Below are positions 8,498-17,261 of a stretch of 64,000 nt of DNA, piece after piece. Origin of the DNA: Rathayibacter sp. VKM Ac-2804 (GTDB lineage Bacteria > Actinomycetota > Actinomycetes > Actinomycetales > Microbacteriaceae); the NCBI RefSeq assembly GCF_009866655.1, contig NZ_CP047420.1:3844001-3908000 (forward strand), written 5' to 3'. Within the stretch, counting starts at the first letter, position 1. Each line of letters starts with the position of its first letter. The notes beneath the pieces were generated by a model. It was not told where the DNA came from. It saw nothing but the letters and a program-made list of their open reading frames with translations, and did no database searches. Position numbers and translations under genes: made by a program.

Positions 8498-9759
8498 CGC
8501 GGCACCACGACCGCGATCGGGCCGCCCTCGGCCGACACCTCGACCTCGACCGACGCACCGCCGGCGGTCACCCGGTAGCGCCCGGCGAAGCCCCGGAGCG
8601 GCACGCACCCCTCGGCTCCCGTCGTCGCGGTCGTCTCCGCGTGCCACCACTCGCGGCGGATCAGGTCCTGCAGCGCGTCGTAGCCGGGCTTCCGGCTGCC
8701 GTCCCGGCGGAGCAGCCCGGAGGGCGCCCCGAGCCAGGCGCCGTCGTCGGTCAGCCCCCAGTAGGTCAGCGACTCGACCGCCGGATGCGCGAGGACGCTC
8801 CGGTAATGCCGGACGAGCTCGTCCGCCTGCCGCGCCTCGCCCTCCTCGGTGCTCGGCCAGGAGTCGACCACGTAGTCGTTCAGGTCGTCGATCTCCGGCG
8901 GCATCAGGTCGCCGGAGAGGAGGGTCGTCTCCGTCATCTGCAGCGGCAGGCCGAAGCGGGAGAAGCGCTCGAGCACCTCCGCGATCCGGTCCTCACCGCG
9001 ATAGCCCTGGTGCATGTGGGTCTGCAGGCCGATGGCGTCGATCGCGATCCCCGCCTCGAGGCACTCCTCGATCACGTGCTCGTACTCGCTCGACAGATCG
9101 AAGTCGTTGAGGACGAACCGCCCGCCCGAGCCGACCGAGCGGGCCTCCTCGAACGCCAGCCGGATCATGCCGACCCGGCCGAGGCGCTGCGCCAGCCGGG
9201 TGATCGCGTTCGGCTCCGCCGTGAAGCGCGGCAGGATGACCGTCTCGTTGATCGCGTCCCACACGTCGACGACACCGGCGAAGTCGGCGACCTCGCGGCG
9301 GACCCGCGCGCGCAGCACCTCCTCCACCTCGGCGTCCTCGAGCGGCAGCAGCCACTCGGGCGCGAGCGTGTGCCAGACCAGGGGGTGGCCCTTCACCCGG
9401 ACGCCGCGCTCGGCGAACCACTCGGCCGTCCGGCGCAGCCGCTGCGTCTCGGGACGGCCTCGCTCGGGCTCGAAGGCCCGCCAGTAGAAGGGCAGGGTCA
9501 CCGTGTCGAAGACGCCGAGCCAGGCGTCCGCGAGCTGCTGCGGATCCGAGTCGACCTTGCCGCCGAAGAACTCCGAGGCGTCGCCGCCCGTCGAGAGCGG
9601 CGGACCGCCCAGCCAGTCGAGGAAGTCGAAGCCGATGCTGCCGAAGCCGAAGGCGTGCCGCAGCTGCTCGGTGGTCACGTCCACGTCGGCGACCGGCCGG
9701 CCCTGCTCGTCGACGACCCGGACGTCGGTCGTGAGGGTGCGCGCGCCGAGGTCAGCCAC
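8494..9759 (-). CDS. GH10 endo-1,4-beta-xylanase, apparently intracellular
   Basis: A 421-residue GH10 protein from GTG 9759, which overlaps the upstream tautomerase gene by 8 bases. The family core is clear: KGHPLVWH (123-130), acid/base Glu172 in DAINE, and nucleophile Glu277 in MTET. Enzymes of this family cut xylan or xylo-oligosaccharides with retention of configuration. There is no signal peptide; the N-terminus DLGARTLTTDVRVVDEQG looks like a beta-strand module. With an ABC importer in the same operon, cytoplasmic hydrolysis of imported oligosaccharides is the likely role. A roughly 40-residue beta-type tail follows the barrel. Confidence 0.88.
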   Translation of the reverse strand: MADLGARTLTTDVRVVDEQGRPVADVDVTTEQLRHAFGFGSIGFDFLDWLGGPPLSTGGDASEFFGGKVDSDPQQLADAWLGVFDTVTLPFYWRAFEPERGRPETQRLRRTAEWFAERGVRVKGHPLVWHTLAPEWLLPLEDAEVEEVLRARVRREVADFAGVVDVWDAINETVILPRFTAEPNAITRLAQRLGRVGMIRLAFEEARSVGSGGRFVLNDFDLSSEYEHVIEECLEAGIAIDAIGLQTHMHQGYRGEDRIAEVLERFSRFGLPLQMTETTLLSGDLMPPEIDDLNDYVVDSWPSTEEGEARQADELVRHYRSVLAHPAVESLTYWGLTDDGAWLGAPSGLLRRDGSRKPGYDALQDLIRREWWHAETTATTGAEGCVPLRGFAGRYRVTAGGASVEVEVSAEGGPIAVVVPR

Positions 9760-10123
9760 GCTCGCCCCGCGCACCGGGGTACCAGTCGTCCAGCGTGTTC
9801 TCGGTGATCGCGATGAACACGTCGTCCGGGCGGACGCCCTCGGCCTCCAGCCGGCGGGCGACCGCCTCGAACATCGCGGCCTTGGTCTCCTTGTCGTACA
9901 TGCGGACCATGAGGACGCGCACGTAGACCACGTCCCTCCGGTCGCCGCCGAGATAGTGCGGGTCGGCGACGAGGTGGCTCGCGGGCAGGGGGTGGATGAC
10001 CTGGAAGCGGTCCTCCGCATCCATGCCCAGGCCCTCGACGAGGCCCGCGTTGACGGCCTCCGCGTAGGCGAACCGGGTCTCCTCGGGGACGGTGTCGGCG
10101 ATCTCTATGGTGACGAGAGGCAT
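9752..10123 (-). CDS. Tautomerase family protein
   Basis: A 123-residue protein beginning Met-Pro-Leu-Val-Thr-Ile; after Met removal the N-terminal Pro would be the catalytic base of the tautomerase/MIF fold. The length and the later VYVRVLMVRMYDKETK segment fit the Tautomerase_2 type. The ATG shares one base with the stop of the upstream oxidoreductase gene. In the operon it might interconvert keto/enol forms of sugar-acid intermediates; that role is inference. Confidence 0.8.
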   Translation of the reverse strand: MPLVTIEIADTVPEETRFAYAEAVNAGLVEGLGMDAEDRFQVIHPLPASHLVADPHYLGGDRRDVVYVRVLMVRMYDKETKAAMFEAVARRLEAEGVRPDDVFIAITENTLDDWYPGARGERG

Positions 10124-11196
10124 CAGGCCCACGCTTCCTTGCTCACGCGCACATCGGCGCTGGTTCGTACGGACTCCTCGATCGCGAGACCGAGGAGATG
10201 GTCCTGGCAGGCCTCGGCCAGCGGGTAGGGCTCGGGGCCGGCGTCGCGGGCCCACCGCCCGGTCGCCTCGAGGAGGTCGGCGACCGCGAGGTCGTCCTCG
10301 GACAGCCGGGTCCCGACCCACTCGTTGCGCCAGACGATCCGGCCCTCGAAGGAGGCGGTGACCACCTCGTTGCCCTCGAGGTTCATGTCGATGCCGGTGC
10401 GCCGGTAGGAGATCGGCGACACGATCACGCCCTCGTCCGTGAGGTGGGTGACCGTGTCGTCGGCGATCTCGCCGAGCGAGCCGCGGATCACGATCCGCCG
10501 GCTGAGCAGCGGGTTCCACCACTGGTTGTCGACGAAGTCGTAGAGGCCCATCCTGCCGTCGCCGAAGTCGAGCGTGCCGATCGTCGTCGTCCGCGGCTCG
10601 GGCGATGGATCCTCGCGCCAGCCGTCGAAGGTCAGCGGGTCGGCCTGGGGCGCGGTGAAGGCGCGGGCGCTCACGACGGCCTCGGCCATGCCCGCGCCGA
10701 GGAAGCCGCGGATCAGGCTGGTCGCGTGGTACAGGTGCGTGGAGGCGATGTGCACGGCAGTGGCCTCGCCGATCGCGCCGCTCCGGACGACCGCCTGGCG
10801 TGCCGCGTGCCCGGGCATCAGCATGTACTGCTCCGCCACCTGCACCCGGGCCGAGGCGCCGAGGGCGCTCCACAGCTCGCGCAGCCCGTCGGCCGTCGGC
10901 GCGGGCGGGGTCTCGGCGAGCACGGGGACGCCGAGCTCGGCGAGCCGGGTCGTCACGCCCGGCATCGACGGCCAGGAGACGGCGGCGATCACGAAGTCGG
11001 GCCGGTGGGCGAGGGCCTCCTCCAGCGTCCGGACGACGGGCGCGTCCCAGCGCGCCCTCATCCGGTCCTCGGCGGCGGCGGAGTTCGCCACGATCGCCAC
11101 CGCGCGCAGCCGCTCGGGGGCCGTGCGGGCCAGGCGGAGGTAGAACTCGGAGCGCCAGCCGGTCCCCACCACCGCGAACGTCGTCGGCTCAGTCAT
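10123..11196 (-). CDS. GFO/IDH/MocA-family oxidoreductase lacking the usual active-site lysine
   Basis: A 357-residue protein with an N-terminal Rossmann motif (VVGTGWRSEF) and a C-terminal oxidoreductase domain. The place where the family has EKP reads ETP (VLAETPPAP), so the expected catalytic Lys is missing. Start choice: ATG 11196 has AGAAGG eight bases upstream; GTG 11277 would add 27 polar residues and would give the 4-base overlap seen elsewhere in this operon. I favour 11196. Family members oxidise or reduce sugars with NAD(P); the missing Lys suggests a changed reaction or a non-catalytic protein. Confidence 0.8.
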   Translation of the reverse strand: MTEPTTFAVVGTGWRSEFYLRLARTAPERLRAVAIVANSAAAEDRMRARWDAPVVRTLEEALAHRPDFVIAAVSWPSMPGVTTRLAELGVPVLAETPPAPTADGLRELWSALGASARVQVAEQYMLMPGHAARQAVVRSGAIGEATAVHIASTHLYHATSLIRGFLGAGMAEAVVSARAFTAPQADPLTFDGWREDPSPEPRTTTIGTLDFGDGRMGLYDFVDNQWWNPLLSRRIVIRGSLGEIADDTVTHLTDEGVIVSPISYRRTGIDMNLEGNEVVTASFEGRIVWRNEWVGTRLSEDDLAVADLLEATGRWARDAGPEPYPLAEACQDHLLGLAIEESVRTSADVRVSKEAWA

Positions 11197-11273
11197 GTCG
11201 GACCTTCTCTCTGTGTGTACGGGTCGTGCCTCGGTCGTGCCGTCGTGCTGCTGGGGGGCCGCGTCGTCGTCGC

Positions 11274-12020
11274 TCACGCCTGCGTCATCCCGCCGTCGAC
11301 GACCAGCTCGGCGCCGGCGATGAAGCTCGACTCCGCGGTCGCGAGGAAGAGGACCGCCGAGGCGACCTCCTCGGGCCGGCCGATGCGGCCGACCGGGATC
11401 TGCGCGGCGACCGCCTGCTCGATCGCGGCCGAGCCTCCGGTGAACCTGTCGAAGCCGGCGGTGGCGATCGGGCCGGGGCTCACCGCGTTGGCGCGGATCC
11501 GCCGATCGGCGAGCTCGGCCGTCAGGGTCCGCGCCAGCGAGCGCACGGCCGCCTTGGTCGCGTTGTAGACGGAGTGCCCCGGCCCGCCGTTGTGCCCGGC
11601 GATCGAGGAGACGAGGACGATGCGCCCGCCGTCCGCCATCGCCGGGACGATGCTCCGGGCGGTCAGGAAAGTGCCGCGGAAGTTGAGGTCGCTCACGTGG
11701 TCGAACATCTCGGGCGTGGTGTCGACGATCGGCGTCGCCTCGACGTCGCGCCCGGCGTTGAGGACCAGGACGTCGACGGCGCGGCCATCCTCGCCGACGG
11801 CCCGCGTCAGCTCCGCGAGGTGCTCGAGCGTCGAGCCGTCGCCGACCAAGGTGCGCACGGCGCCGCCGCCCTCCGCGCGCAGGGCCGCCGCGCGCTCCTC
11901 GCTCGTGCCGGTCGCGATCACGTCGGCCCCCTCCGCGGCCAGGCGGAGCACGATCGCCCGCCCGATCCCGGCGGTCCCGGCGGTGACGACGGCGAGCGCC
12001 CCGTCCAGCCGGGCGCTCAC
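11274..12020 (-). CDS. SDR-family oxidoreductase
   Basis: A 248-residue classical SDR with TAGTAGIG as a variant glycine motif, LNAGRD for NNAG, Ser in VSSIAG and YNATK as the Tyr-Lys pair. The GTG at 12020 overlaps the permease stop (GTGA), so it is coupled to the transporter genes. It could be the first sugar-oxidising step (aldose to lactone) of the pathway, but the sequence does not settle the substrate. Confidence 0.87.
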   Translation of the reverse strand: MSARLDGALAVVTAGTAGIGRAIVLRLAAEGADVIATGTSEERAAALRAEGGGAVRTLVGDGSTLEHLAELTRAVGEDGRAVDVLVLNAGRDVEATPIVDTTPEMFDHVSDLNFRGTFLTARSIVPAMADGGRIVLVSSIAGHNGGPGHSVYNATKAAVRSLARTLTAELADRRIRANAVSPGPIATAGFDRFTGGSAAIEQAVAAQIPVGRIGRPEEVASAVLFLATAESSFIAGAELVVDGGMTQA

Positions 12021-12805
12021 TTGAGCGCTCCGGCGGCCAGGCCGCGCTCGAAGGAGCGCTGCAGCAGGAGGTACGCGACGATCACCGGGACCGCCGTGAT
12101 CACCGAGGCGGCCAGGACCCCCGTCTGGTCGTTGGTGTACTGGCTGGTGAAGAACGAGGGCAGCAGGGTCACCACCTGCTTGTCCGGGTCGTTCAGCATC
12201 AGCAGCGGCAGCAGGAACGCGTTCCAGCTGTTGATCAGCGTGAGCACCACGATCGCGCCGGCGATCGGCCGGGTCAGCGGCAGGACGATGTACCAGAAGA
12301 CCTTGACGATGCTCGCGCCGTCGACGCGGCCGGCGTCCATCAGCTCGGTCGGGATGCCGGCGAAGAAGCTCCGGGCCAGCAGGACCGTGAACGGCACCTG
12401 CAGCGCGGCCAGCGGCAGGATCACCGCGATCAGCTGGTTGTAGACGTCGAGGGTCGAGGCGGTGACGAACAGCGGCGTGAGCAGCACCGCCTCCGGCATG
12501 GTGAGCGCCGCGATCAGCAGCCAGAACCACACCTCCTTGCCGCGGATCCGCAGCTTGGCGAAGCCGAACGCCGCCAGCATCGTGCAGACGTAGACGATCG
12601 CGACGGTCGAGACCGCGACGATGATCGTGTTCCGGAAGTAGGTGGGCACGACGCCGGTCGCGAAGACCTTGCCGTAGTTGCCCCAGCCGGCGCCGGCCAG
12701 CGAGCCCTGCACCATCGCGACGAGCGCGAACAGGTAGGGGATGACGATGACGGTCGCGAGCAGCTGCACGCCGAGGCGCGAGCGGAGCGATCGGAGTTCG
12801 AACAC
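12017..12805 (-). CDS. Carbohydrate ABC transporter permease (MalG-type)
   Basis: A 262-residue inner-membrane permease with about six transmembrane segments and the EAA loop ELMDAGRVDGASIVKVFWYI with its conserved Gly, which docks to the ATPase. It pairs with the upstream permease 7 bases away (12813-13766) and with the binding protein. No ATPase is encoded in this operon; a shared MsiK-type ATPase encoded elsewhere is the usual actinobacterial solution. Confidence 0.9.
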   Translation of the reverse strand: MFELRSLRSRLGVQLLATVIVIPYLFALVAMVQGSLAGAGWGNYGKVFATGVVPTYFRNTIIVAVSTVAIVYVCTMLAAFGFAKLRIRGKEVWFWLLIAALTMPEAVLLTPLFVTASTLDVYNQLIAVILPLAALQVPFTVLLARSFFAGIPTELMDAGRVDGASIVKVFWYIVLPLTRPIAGAIVVLTLINSWNAFLLPLLMLNDPDKQVVTLLPSFFTSQYTNDQTGVLAASVITAVPVIVAYLLLQRSFERGLAAGALK

Positions 12806-12812
12806 GGCGGCC

Positions 12813-13766
12813 TCAGCTCTCGTCGGCGCGGCGCCGCAGGTTGGTCAGGACGCCGCCGCCGACCGCGAGGACGAGGAGGGCGATCGAGATCGCGGCCGCG
12901 TAGCCGAAGTGCTTCTCCGCGACCATGGTCTGGTAGATGTACGTGCCGAGGAACTCGGTCGCGTGGTTCGGTCCGCCCTTGGTCACCAGGTACGGCACGT
13001 CGAAGGTCTTCAGCGCCCCGATGATGCCCAGCGTGGCGAGGGCGATCGTCGTGCCCCGGCAGATCGGCCAGACGATCGAGACGAGCGAGCGGAGGTTGCT
13101 CGCCCCGTCGATCCGGGCGGCCTCGAGGATCTCCGGCTCGATCTGCGCCATCGCGGCGTAGAAGAGGATGAAGGTGAGCCCGGTCCACTGCCAGACGGTG
13201 ACGGCCATCACGACCGGCATCGCCGTGGCCGGGTCGGCCAGCCACGGGTGGGCGAGACCACCCAGACCGACACCGCGCAGCACCTGGTTGAACTGGCCGT
13301 CGACGTCGAAGATCGAGCGGAAGACGGGCGCCATCGACGCCGGGGCGAGGACGGTCGGCACGAAGATCAGCACCTTGTAGAGCGGCGCGAGCCGGATCCG
13401 CGAGTGCATGATCGCCGCGAAGGTGAAGCCGATCGCCGTCTGCACGGCGAAGGTGACGACGAAGAAGATCGCCGTGTGCCCGATCGCGCCCCAGAAGACG
13501 CGGTCCTGCACCATCTGCACGTAGTTGTCCGCGCCCACCGACTCCGAGGGGCTCAGGATGAACCCGTTCCAGTCGAGCGTCGAGACGTAGCCCGTGTAGC
13601 CGATGGCGAAGTAGATCATCCCCAGCACGAGGACGATCGCCGGGAGGATCCAGATCATCCCGGGGCCGAGCAGCATCCGCTTCCGCGGACGCCCCCCGGA
13701 GGGCTCGACGCCTCGAGCGGCGCGGTCGGGTGCTCCCGCTCCGGATCTCGCGATGGCCGTGGTCAT
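12813..13766 (-). CDS. Carbohydrate ABC transporter permease (MalF-type)
   Basis: A 317-residue permease with a roughly 30-residue polar cytoplasmic lead, then about six membrane segments and an EAA loop (EILEAARIDGASNLRSLVSI). It lies after the solute-binding protein gene, separated by 65 bases that contain a strong hairpin, and just before the second permease gene. It would form the heterodimeric channel of a CUT1-type sugar importer. Confidence 0.9.
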   Translation of the reverse strand: MTTAIARSGAGAPDRAARGVEPSGGRPRKRMLLGPGMIWILPAIVLVLGMIYFAIGYTGYVSTLDWNGFILSPSESVGADNYVQMVQDRVFWGAIGHTAIFFVVTFAVQTAIGFTFAAIMHSRIRLAPLYKVLIFVPTVLAPASMAPVFRSIFDVDGQFNQVLRGVGLGGLAHPWLADPATAMPVVMAVTVWQWTGLTFILFYAAMAQIEPEILEAARIDGASNLRSLVSIVWPICRGTTIALATLGIIGALKTFDVPYLVTKGGPNHATEFLGTYIYQTMVAEKHFGYAAAISIALLVLAVGGGVLTNLRRRADES

Positions 13767-13789
13767 GTCGGCTCCCTTGCCTGATGCCC

Positions 13790-13820
13790 GTCGCGGGCGG
13801 TCGGTCGGACCGCCCGCGAC
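13790..13820 (-). terminator. Perfect 13-bp hairpin after the sugar-binding protein gene
   Basis: Arms 13790-13802 and 13808-13820 are perfectly complementary with a 5-nt loop. It lies 11 bases after the binding-protein stop and upstream of the first permease. Such hairpins commonly protect the binding-protein transcript and reduce expression of the membrane genes. Confidence 0.65.
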
Positions 13821-13831
13821 AGGGGTCGGTC

Positions 13832-15202
13832 CTACTTCTGGTCGTCGACGACGGACTGCAGACCCTGGAGGGCCTGGTCGATGTCCGTGTCCCCGGAGGC
13901 GACGCCGATCAGCGCGTCGCGGAAGGCGGTGTTGAGGTCGGCGCTGACCGTCGCGAAGCGCGGGTCGGTCGCCTTGCTCGCCGTCGCCGTGTAGTCCTTG
14001 AGGGCGTCCAGCTGCGCGTCCGGCGCGACGAGGTCGATGCTGTCCCAGTCGGGCTGCACCCCCGCCAGCGACGGGATGTCGTTGAGCGTGTTCGCGACGG
14101 CGGTCTGCCCGGCCTCGGAGGTGGTCAACCAGACGGCGAACGTCGTGGCCGCGGCCTGCGCGTCGGACTTGGTGCTCACCGCGAGCCCGTAGTCCGCGTC
14201 GCCGAACATCTCGCCGACGTTCCCGGTGCCCGCGACGTCCGGGAACTGGATCGGCACCATGGTGAAGGGCTCCGGGTTCGAGACTCCGGCCGCCTCCATC
14301 GCGGTGACCATCGCGTCGCGGACGGTGTACTGGGTGTACCAGCTGCCCATCATCACCATCGCGTACTTCTCGGACATGAAGGCGTTGTTCGCGTCCGGGT
14401 ACTGCTGCAGGCCGATCGCGCCCTCCTGCATGATCCCGTCGTCGAAGAGGTCCTTCCAGATCTGCATGCCCTGCTCGAAGGCGGGATCCGTGTAGTCCAT
14501 CTCGCCGGCGGCGGCCTTCGCGTAGGCGCCGGGCTCGATGTTCTGCATGATCGCCTCGAAGGTGTCCATGTCGAACGCCCACTGGCCGGCGCCCTGCACG
14601 AAGCAGCCCTTGCCGGCGGCCTCGAGGGTCCGGCAGACCTGGACCCACTCGTCGTAGGTGGTGGGCGCGGTCACGCCGACCTCGTCGAGCATGTCCTGGT
14701 TGACCCAGATGCTGCCGGAGTAGACGGCGCCGGCGGAGAGGCCGACGACCTTGTCGTCGACGGCGAGGCCCTCGACACCCGAGGCGGCCAGCTTGTCCTG
14801 CCAGTCCGCGCCCAGCTCCTCCTCGACGGCGGGGCCGAGGTCGATGGCGCCGGCCTGGAAGGTCTCGACGCCGCCGTTGGCCGAGCCCGGCGCGACGTTG
14901 AACACGTCCGGGCCGTCGGCCGAGGTGATGGCCGGCCCGAGGACCGAGTCGTAGCTGTCGATCGGCTTCGAGACGAACTCGACCTCGATGTCCGGGTACT
15001 CCTCGTTGAACGAGGCGATCAGCTTGTCGGCCAGCGGCTTGTCGGGGGTCCAGCCCCACCAGGTGATCGAGCCCTCGGTGGCGGAGCCGGGATCGCTCGA
15101 TGCTCCTCCCCCGCCGCCGCTGCAGGCGGTGAGCGAGACCGCCAGGACCCCGGCCGCGACGAGCGCGGCCCTCCTCGGCCAACCGAACGTCTTCTTCGAC
15201 AT
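13832..15202 (-). CDS. Carbohydrate ABC transporter substrate-binding lipoprotein
   Basis: A 456-residue extracellular binding protein of the MalE-like class. The N-terminus MSKKTFGWPRRAALVAAG leads to the lipobox LTAC, so the mature protein is lipid-anchored at a Cys followed by a Gly/Ser linker. Later aromatic motifs (TWWGW, GSWYTQYTV) fit sugar stacking. ATG 15202 is chosen because it begins a standard lipoprotein signal; longer frames start in the operator region. It is the first gene of the operon, divergent from the LacI gene. The likely ligand is a xylo-oligosaccharide, judged from the GH10 partner. Confidence 0.9.
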   Translation of the reverse strand: MSKKTFGWPRRAALVAAGVLAVSLTACSGGGGGASSDPGSATEGSITWWGWTPDKPLADKLIASFNEEYPDIEVEFVSKPIDSYDSVLGPAITSADGPDVFNVAPGSANGGVETFQAGAIDLGPAVEEELGADWQDKLAASGVEGLAVDDKVVGLSAGAVYSGSIWVNQDMLDEVGVTAPTTYDEWVQVCRTLEAAGKGCFVQGAGQWAFDMDTFEAIMQNIEPGAYAKAAAGEMDYTDPAFEQGMQIWKDLFDDGIMQEGAIGLQQYPDANNAFMSEKYAMVMMGSWYTQYTVRDAMVTAMEAAGVSNPEPFTMVPIQFPDVAGTGNVGEMFGDADYGLAVSTKSDAQAAATTFAVWLTTSEAGQTAVANTLNDIPSLAGVQPDWDSIDLVAPDAQLDALKDYTATASKATDPRFATVSADLNTAFRDALIGVASGDTDIDQALQGLQSVVDDQK

Positions 15203-15279
15203 CGCGCTACTCCTTCGCCCCGCGTCGTCGCGGAGTGTCTGTGGATCGAGGGTGCGACGCCGCCTCCTCGGGCGACTCG

Positions 15280-15335
15280 CAAAACTTGCTTGCAACTTAC
15301 TGCGCAAGTTGCGCACGAGTTGCAGTGTAAAGTGA
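15280..15335. promoter_or_regulatory. LacI-type operator region between the sugar operon and its regulator
   Basis: A perfect 13-base palindrome GCGCAA-G-TTGCGC lies at 15302-15314 in the divergent region. Flanking half-site-like words (TTGCAACTT at about 15290 and GAGTTGCAGT at about 15317) extend the symmetry. It sits where a repressor could control both directions. A very similar TTGCGCAA core occurs at 29850-29861 beside another LacI gene. Confidence 0.7.
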
Positions 15336-15386
15336 CGGAGTCGGGAAGGTCAAGACCGGAAGAGCTCAGCAGGAAAGGGGTGCCGC

Positions 15387-16391
15387 ATGACGGAATCGGG
15401 CGCAACTCTCGCGCAAATCGCCGAAGCGGCCGGAGTCTCCATCCCCACGGTGTCCCGAGTCCTCAACGGCAAGCCCGGCATCTCGGCCCCCAAGCGGCAC
15501 GAGATCGAGCGCCTGATCGAGGACCACGGCTATGCGCGACGCAAGGCCAAGCGATCCGCGACGCTGATCGACTTCGTCGTCTCGAGCCTCGAGACGCAGT
15601 GGGCGACGGAGCTGCTGCGCGGCGCCCAGGCGGAGGCCTCGCGCGCGGGCGTCGACCTGGTGCTGAACGTCACCCACGACGGCGGGACCGGCGTGCCCGA
15701 TTGGATCGACCGCATCGCCTCCCGCGGCTCGGACGGCATCGTCCTCGTGGTGTCCGACCTCACGGCCGAGGCGCGCGCGCGGCTCGCGACGCTCAAGGTC
15801 CCGGTCGTCGCCATCGACCCGCAGGGCAGCGACACGGAGTCGTTCGCGACCGTGTCCGCGACCGACTGGGTCGGCGGGCGGGAGGCGACCGAGCACCTGC
15901 TCGCGCTCGGCCACCGGCGGATCGGCTTCGTCACCGGCCCGATGGAGCTCGAGTGCCACCAGGACCGCCTCGACGGCTACACCAGCGCCCTCGGCCGCGC
16001 CGGCGTCGAGCCGCTGAAGGAGCTCGTCAGGAACGGCGACTCGCTGATCAGCGGCGGCGTGCGCTTCGGCGGCGAGCTGCTCGACCTGCCCGAGCGCCCC
16101 ACGGCGATCATCAGCGGCTCCGACGAGCAGGCCTACGGCGTCTACCTCGCGGCCCGCGACCGCGGCCTCCGCGTCCCCGAGGACCTCTCCGTCGTCGGCT
16201 TCGACGACGTCGACCTCTGCCGCTGGGTCAGCCCGCAGCTCACCACCGTCCGCCAGCCCCTCGCCAGCATGGCGTCCGAGGCGACCCGCCTCCTGCTCAA
16301 GCTCGCGGCCGGCGACCCCGTCGACACCCCCACCGTCCGCCTCGCCTCCACCCTCATCGTCCGCGAGTCCACGTCCGCCCCGGCCGCCTGA
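15387..16391 (+). CDS. LacI-family transcriptional regulator of the pentose/xylan operon
   Basis: A 334-residue regulator with an N-terminal helix-turn-helix (TLAQIAEAAGVSIPTVSRVL, about residues 7-26) and a periplasmic-binding-protein-like sensor domain ending in the usual GFDDVDL and VRQP segments. AGGAAAGGGG precedes the ATG. It is transcribed away from the eleven-gene sugar operon and most likely represses it until an oligosaccharide or sugar is present. The palindrome at 15302-15314 is the probable binding site. Confidence 0.92.
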   Translation: MTESGATLAQIAEAAGVSIPTVSRVLNGKPGISAPKRHEIERLIEDHGYARRKAKRSATLIDFVVSSLETQWATELLRGAQAEASRAGVDLVLNVTHDGGTGVPDWIDRIASRGSDGIVLVVSDLTAEARARLATLKVPVVAIDPQGSDTESFATVSATDWVGGREATEHLLALGHRRIGFVTGPMELECHQDRLDGYTSALGRAGVEPLKELVRNGDSLISGGVRFGGELLDLPERPTAIISGSDEQAYGVYLAARDRGLRVPEDLSVVGFDDVDLCRWVSPQLTTVRQPLASMASEATRLLLKLAAGDPVDTPTVRLASTLIVRESTSAPAA

Positions 16392-16412
16392 CGCCCGCCC
16401 CGCGCCTACCGC

Positions 16413-16630
16413 GGAGCGCCCACTGGGCGCGCCCCCTCTTCTGTCGAGGAGCGCCCACCGGGCGCGCCCCTTTTTCATGCTGATCGAGTAGCCCGCTCGC
16501 GGGCGTATCGAGATCCACCCCCTGCAGACCCCGGGTCTCGATACGCCGCTCCGCGCCTACTCGACCAGCATGAACGCGCCGCACCCGCACTACTGCCGAC
16601 CGAGGAGCGCCCACTGGGCGCGCCCCCTTC
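16413..16630 (+). terminator. Three copies of a terminator-like hairpin (GCGCCCACTGGGCGC plus C/T tract)
   Basis: Copies lie at about 16413-16440, 16446-16475 and 16602-16630. Each is GGAGCGCCCACTGGGCGCGC or a one-base variant, followed by a pyrimidine run; the second ends in five T residues. The first two come directly after the LacI gene and look like intrinsic terminators; the third is displaced by an intervening family A palindrome. Confidence 0.65.
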
Positions 16631-16796
16631 TCCTGCTGATCGAGCAGCCCGCTCCGCGGGTCCTCCATGCTGATCGAGCAGCCCGCCCGCGGGCGAACCA
16701 TGCGGATCGAGTAGCCCGCTCCGCGGGCGTATCGAGATCCACCCCCTGCAGACCCCGGGTCTCGATACGCCGCTCCGCGGCTACTCGACCAGCATG
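16477..16796. repeat. Family A repeats, including two near-identical 95-bp palindromes
   Basis: The gene-free stretch 16392-16832 holds composite palindromes at 16477-16572 and 16700-16796 (forward unit, spacer, reverse unit) and two forward half-units at about 16633-16666 and 16668-16699. The spacers of the two palindromes share the same 40 or so bases (CACCCCCTGCAGACCCCGGG core), so one is a copy of the other. Confidence 0.88.
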
Positions 16797-16832
16797 CACA
16801 CCTGCCCCGCCCTGGGCACCGGCTGCTGCGGC

Positions 16833-17261
16833 TCATCCCGCCCAGGGCACGACCACGTCGATGATCCAGGTGACCCCGAAGCGGTCGGTCAGCTTGCCGT
16901 AGAGCGGCGAGAACACGGACGGCCCGAACGGGACGTGGACGACCGCGCCCTCCGACTCCGCGAGGGCGGTGCCGAGGCGCTCGATCTCCGCGCTCTCGGT
17001 GCCCCGCAGCGAGACGTAGAAGGCGTTCTCGCCGGCCGCGTACGGGAGCGAGTCCTGCACGTCGTACGCCATGACGTGGAACCCGTTCGGCGCCGTCACC
17101 TGCCCCCAGGCGATCTGCTCGGACTGAGCGGCGCTCTGCCCCGCCTCGACGTCCCCGTAGGGAGCGAGGACGAGGTCGCCCCCGAAGACCGAGTGGTAGA
17201 ACTCGAGCGCCTCCCTCGCGCTGCCGCGGAAGTTGAGGTGCAGGGTGCTGGTGATGCTCAC
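16833..17261 (-). CDS. VOC-superfamily protein (PhnB/YjdN-like glyoxalase fold)
   Basis: A 142-residue protein from GTG 17261, with GGAGGAGA upstream supporting this start over a longer frame. It contains LNFRGSAREALEFYHSVFGG near the N-terminus and ends with LTDRFGVTWIIDVV, the pattern of PhnB-like vicinal-oxygen-chelate proteins. These are cytoplasmic and mostly of unknown reaction. It stands alone between a repeat field and a hairpin, so it is probably a single-gene unit. Confidence 0.85.
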   Translation of the reverse strand: MSITSTLHLNFRGSAREALEFYHSVFGGDLVLAPYGDVEAGQSAAQSEQIAWGQVTAPNGFHVMAYDVQDSLPYAAGENAFYVSLRGTESAEIERLGTALAESEGAVVHVPFGPSVFSPLYGKLTDRFGVTWIIDVVVPWAG

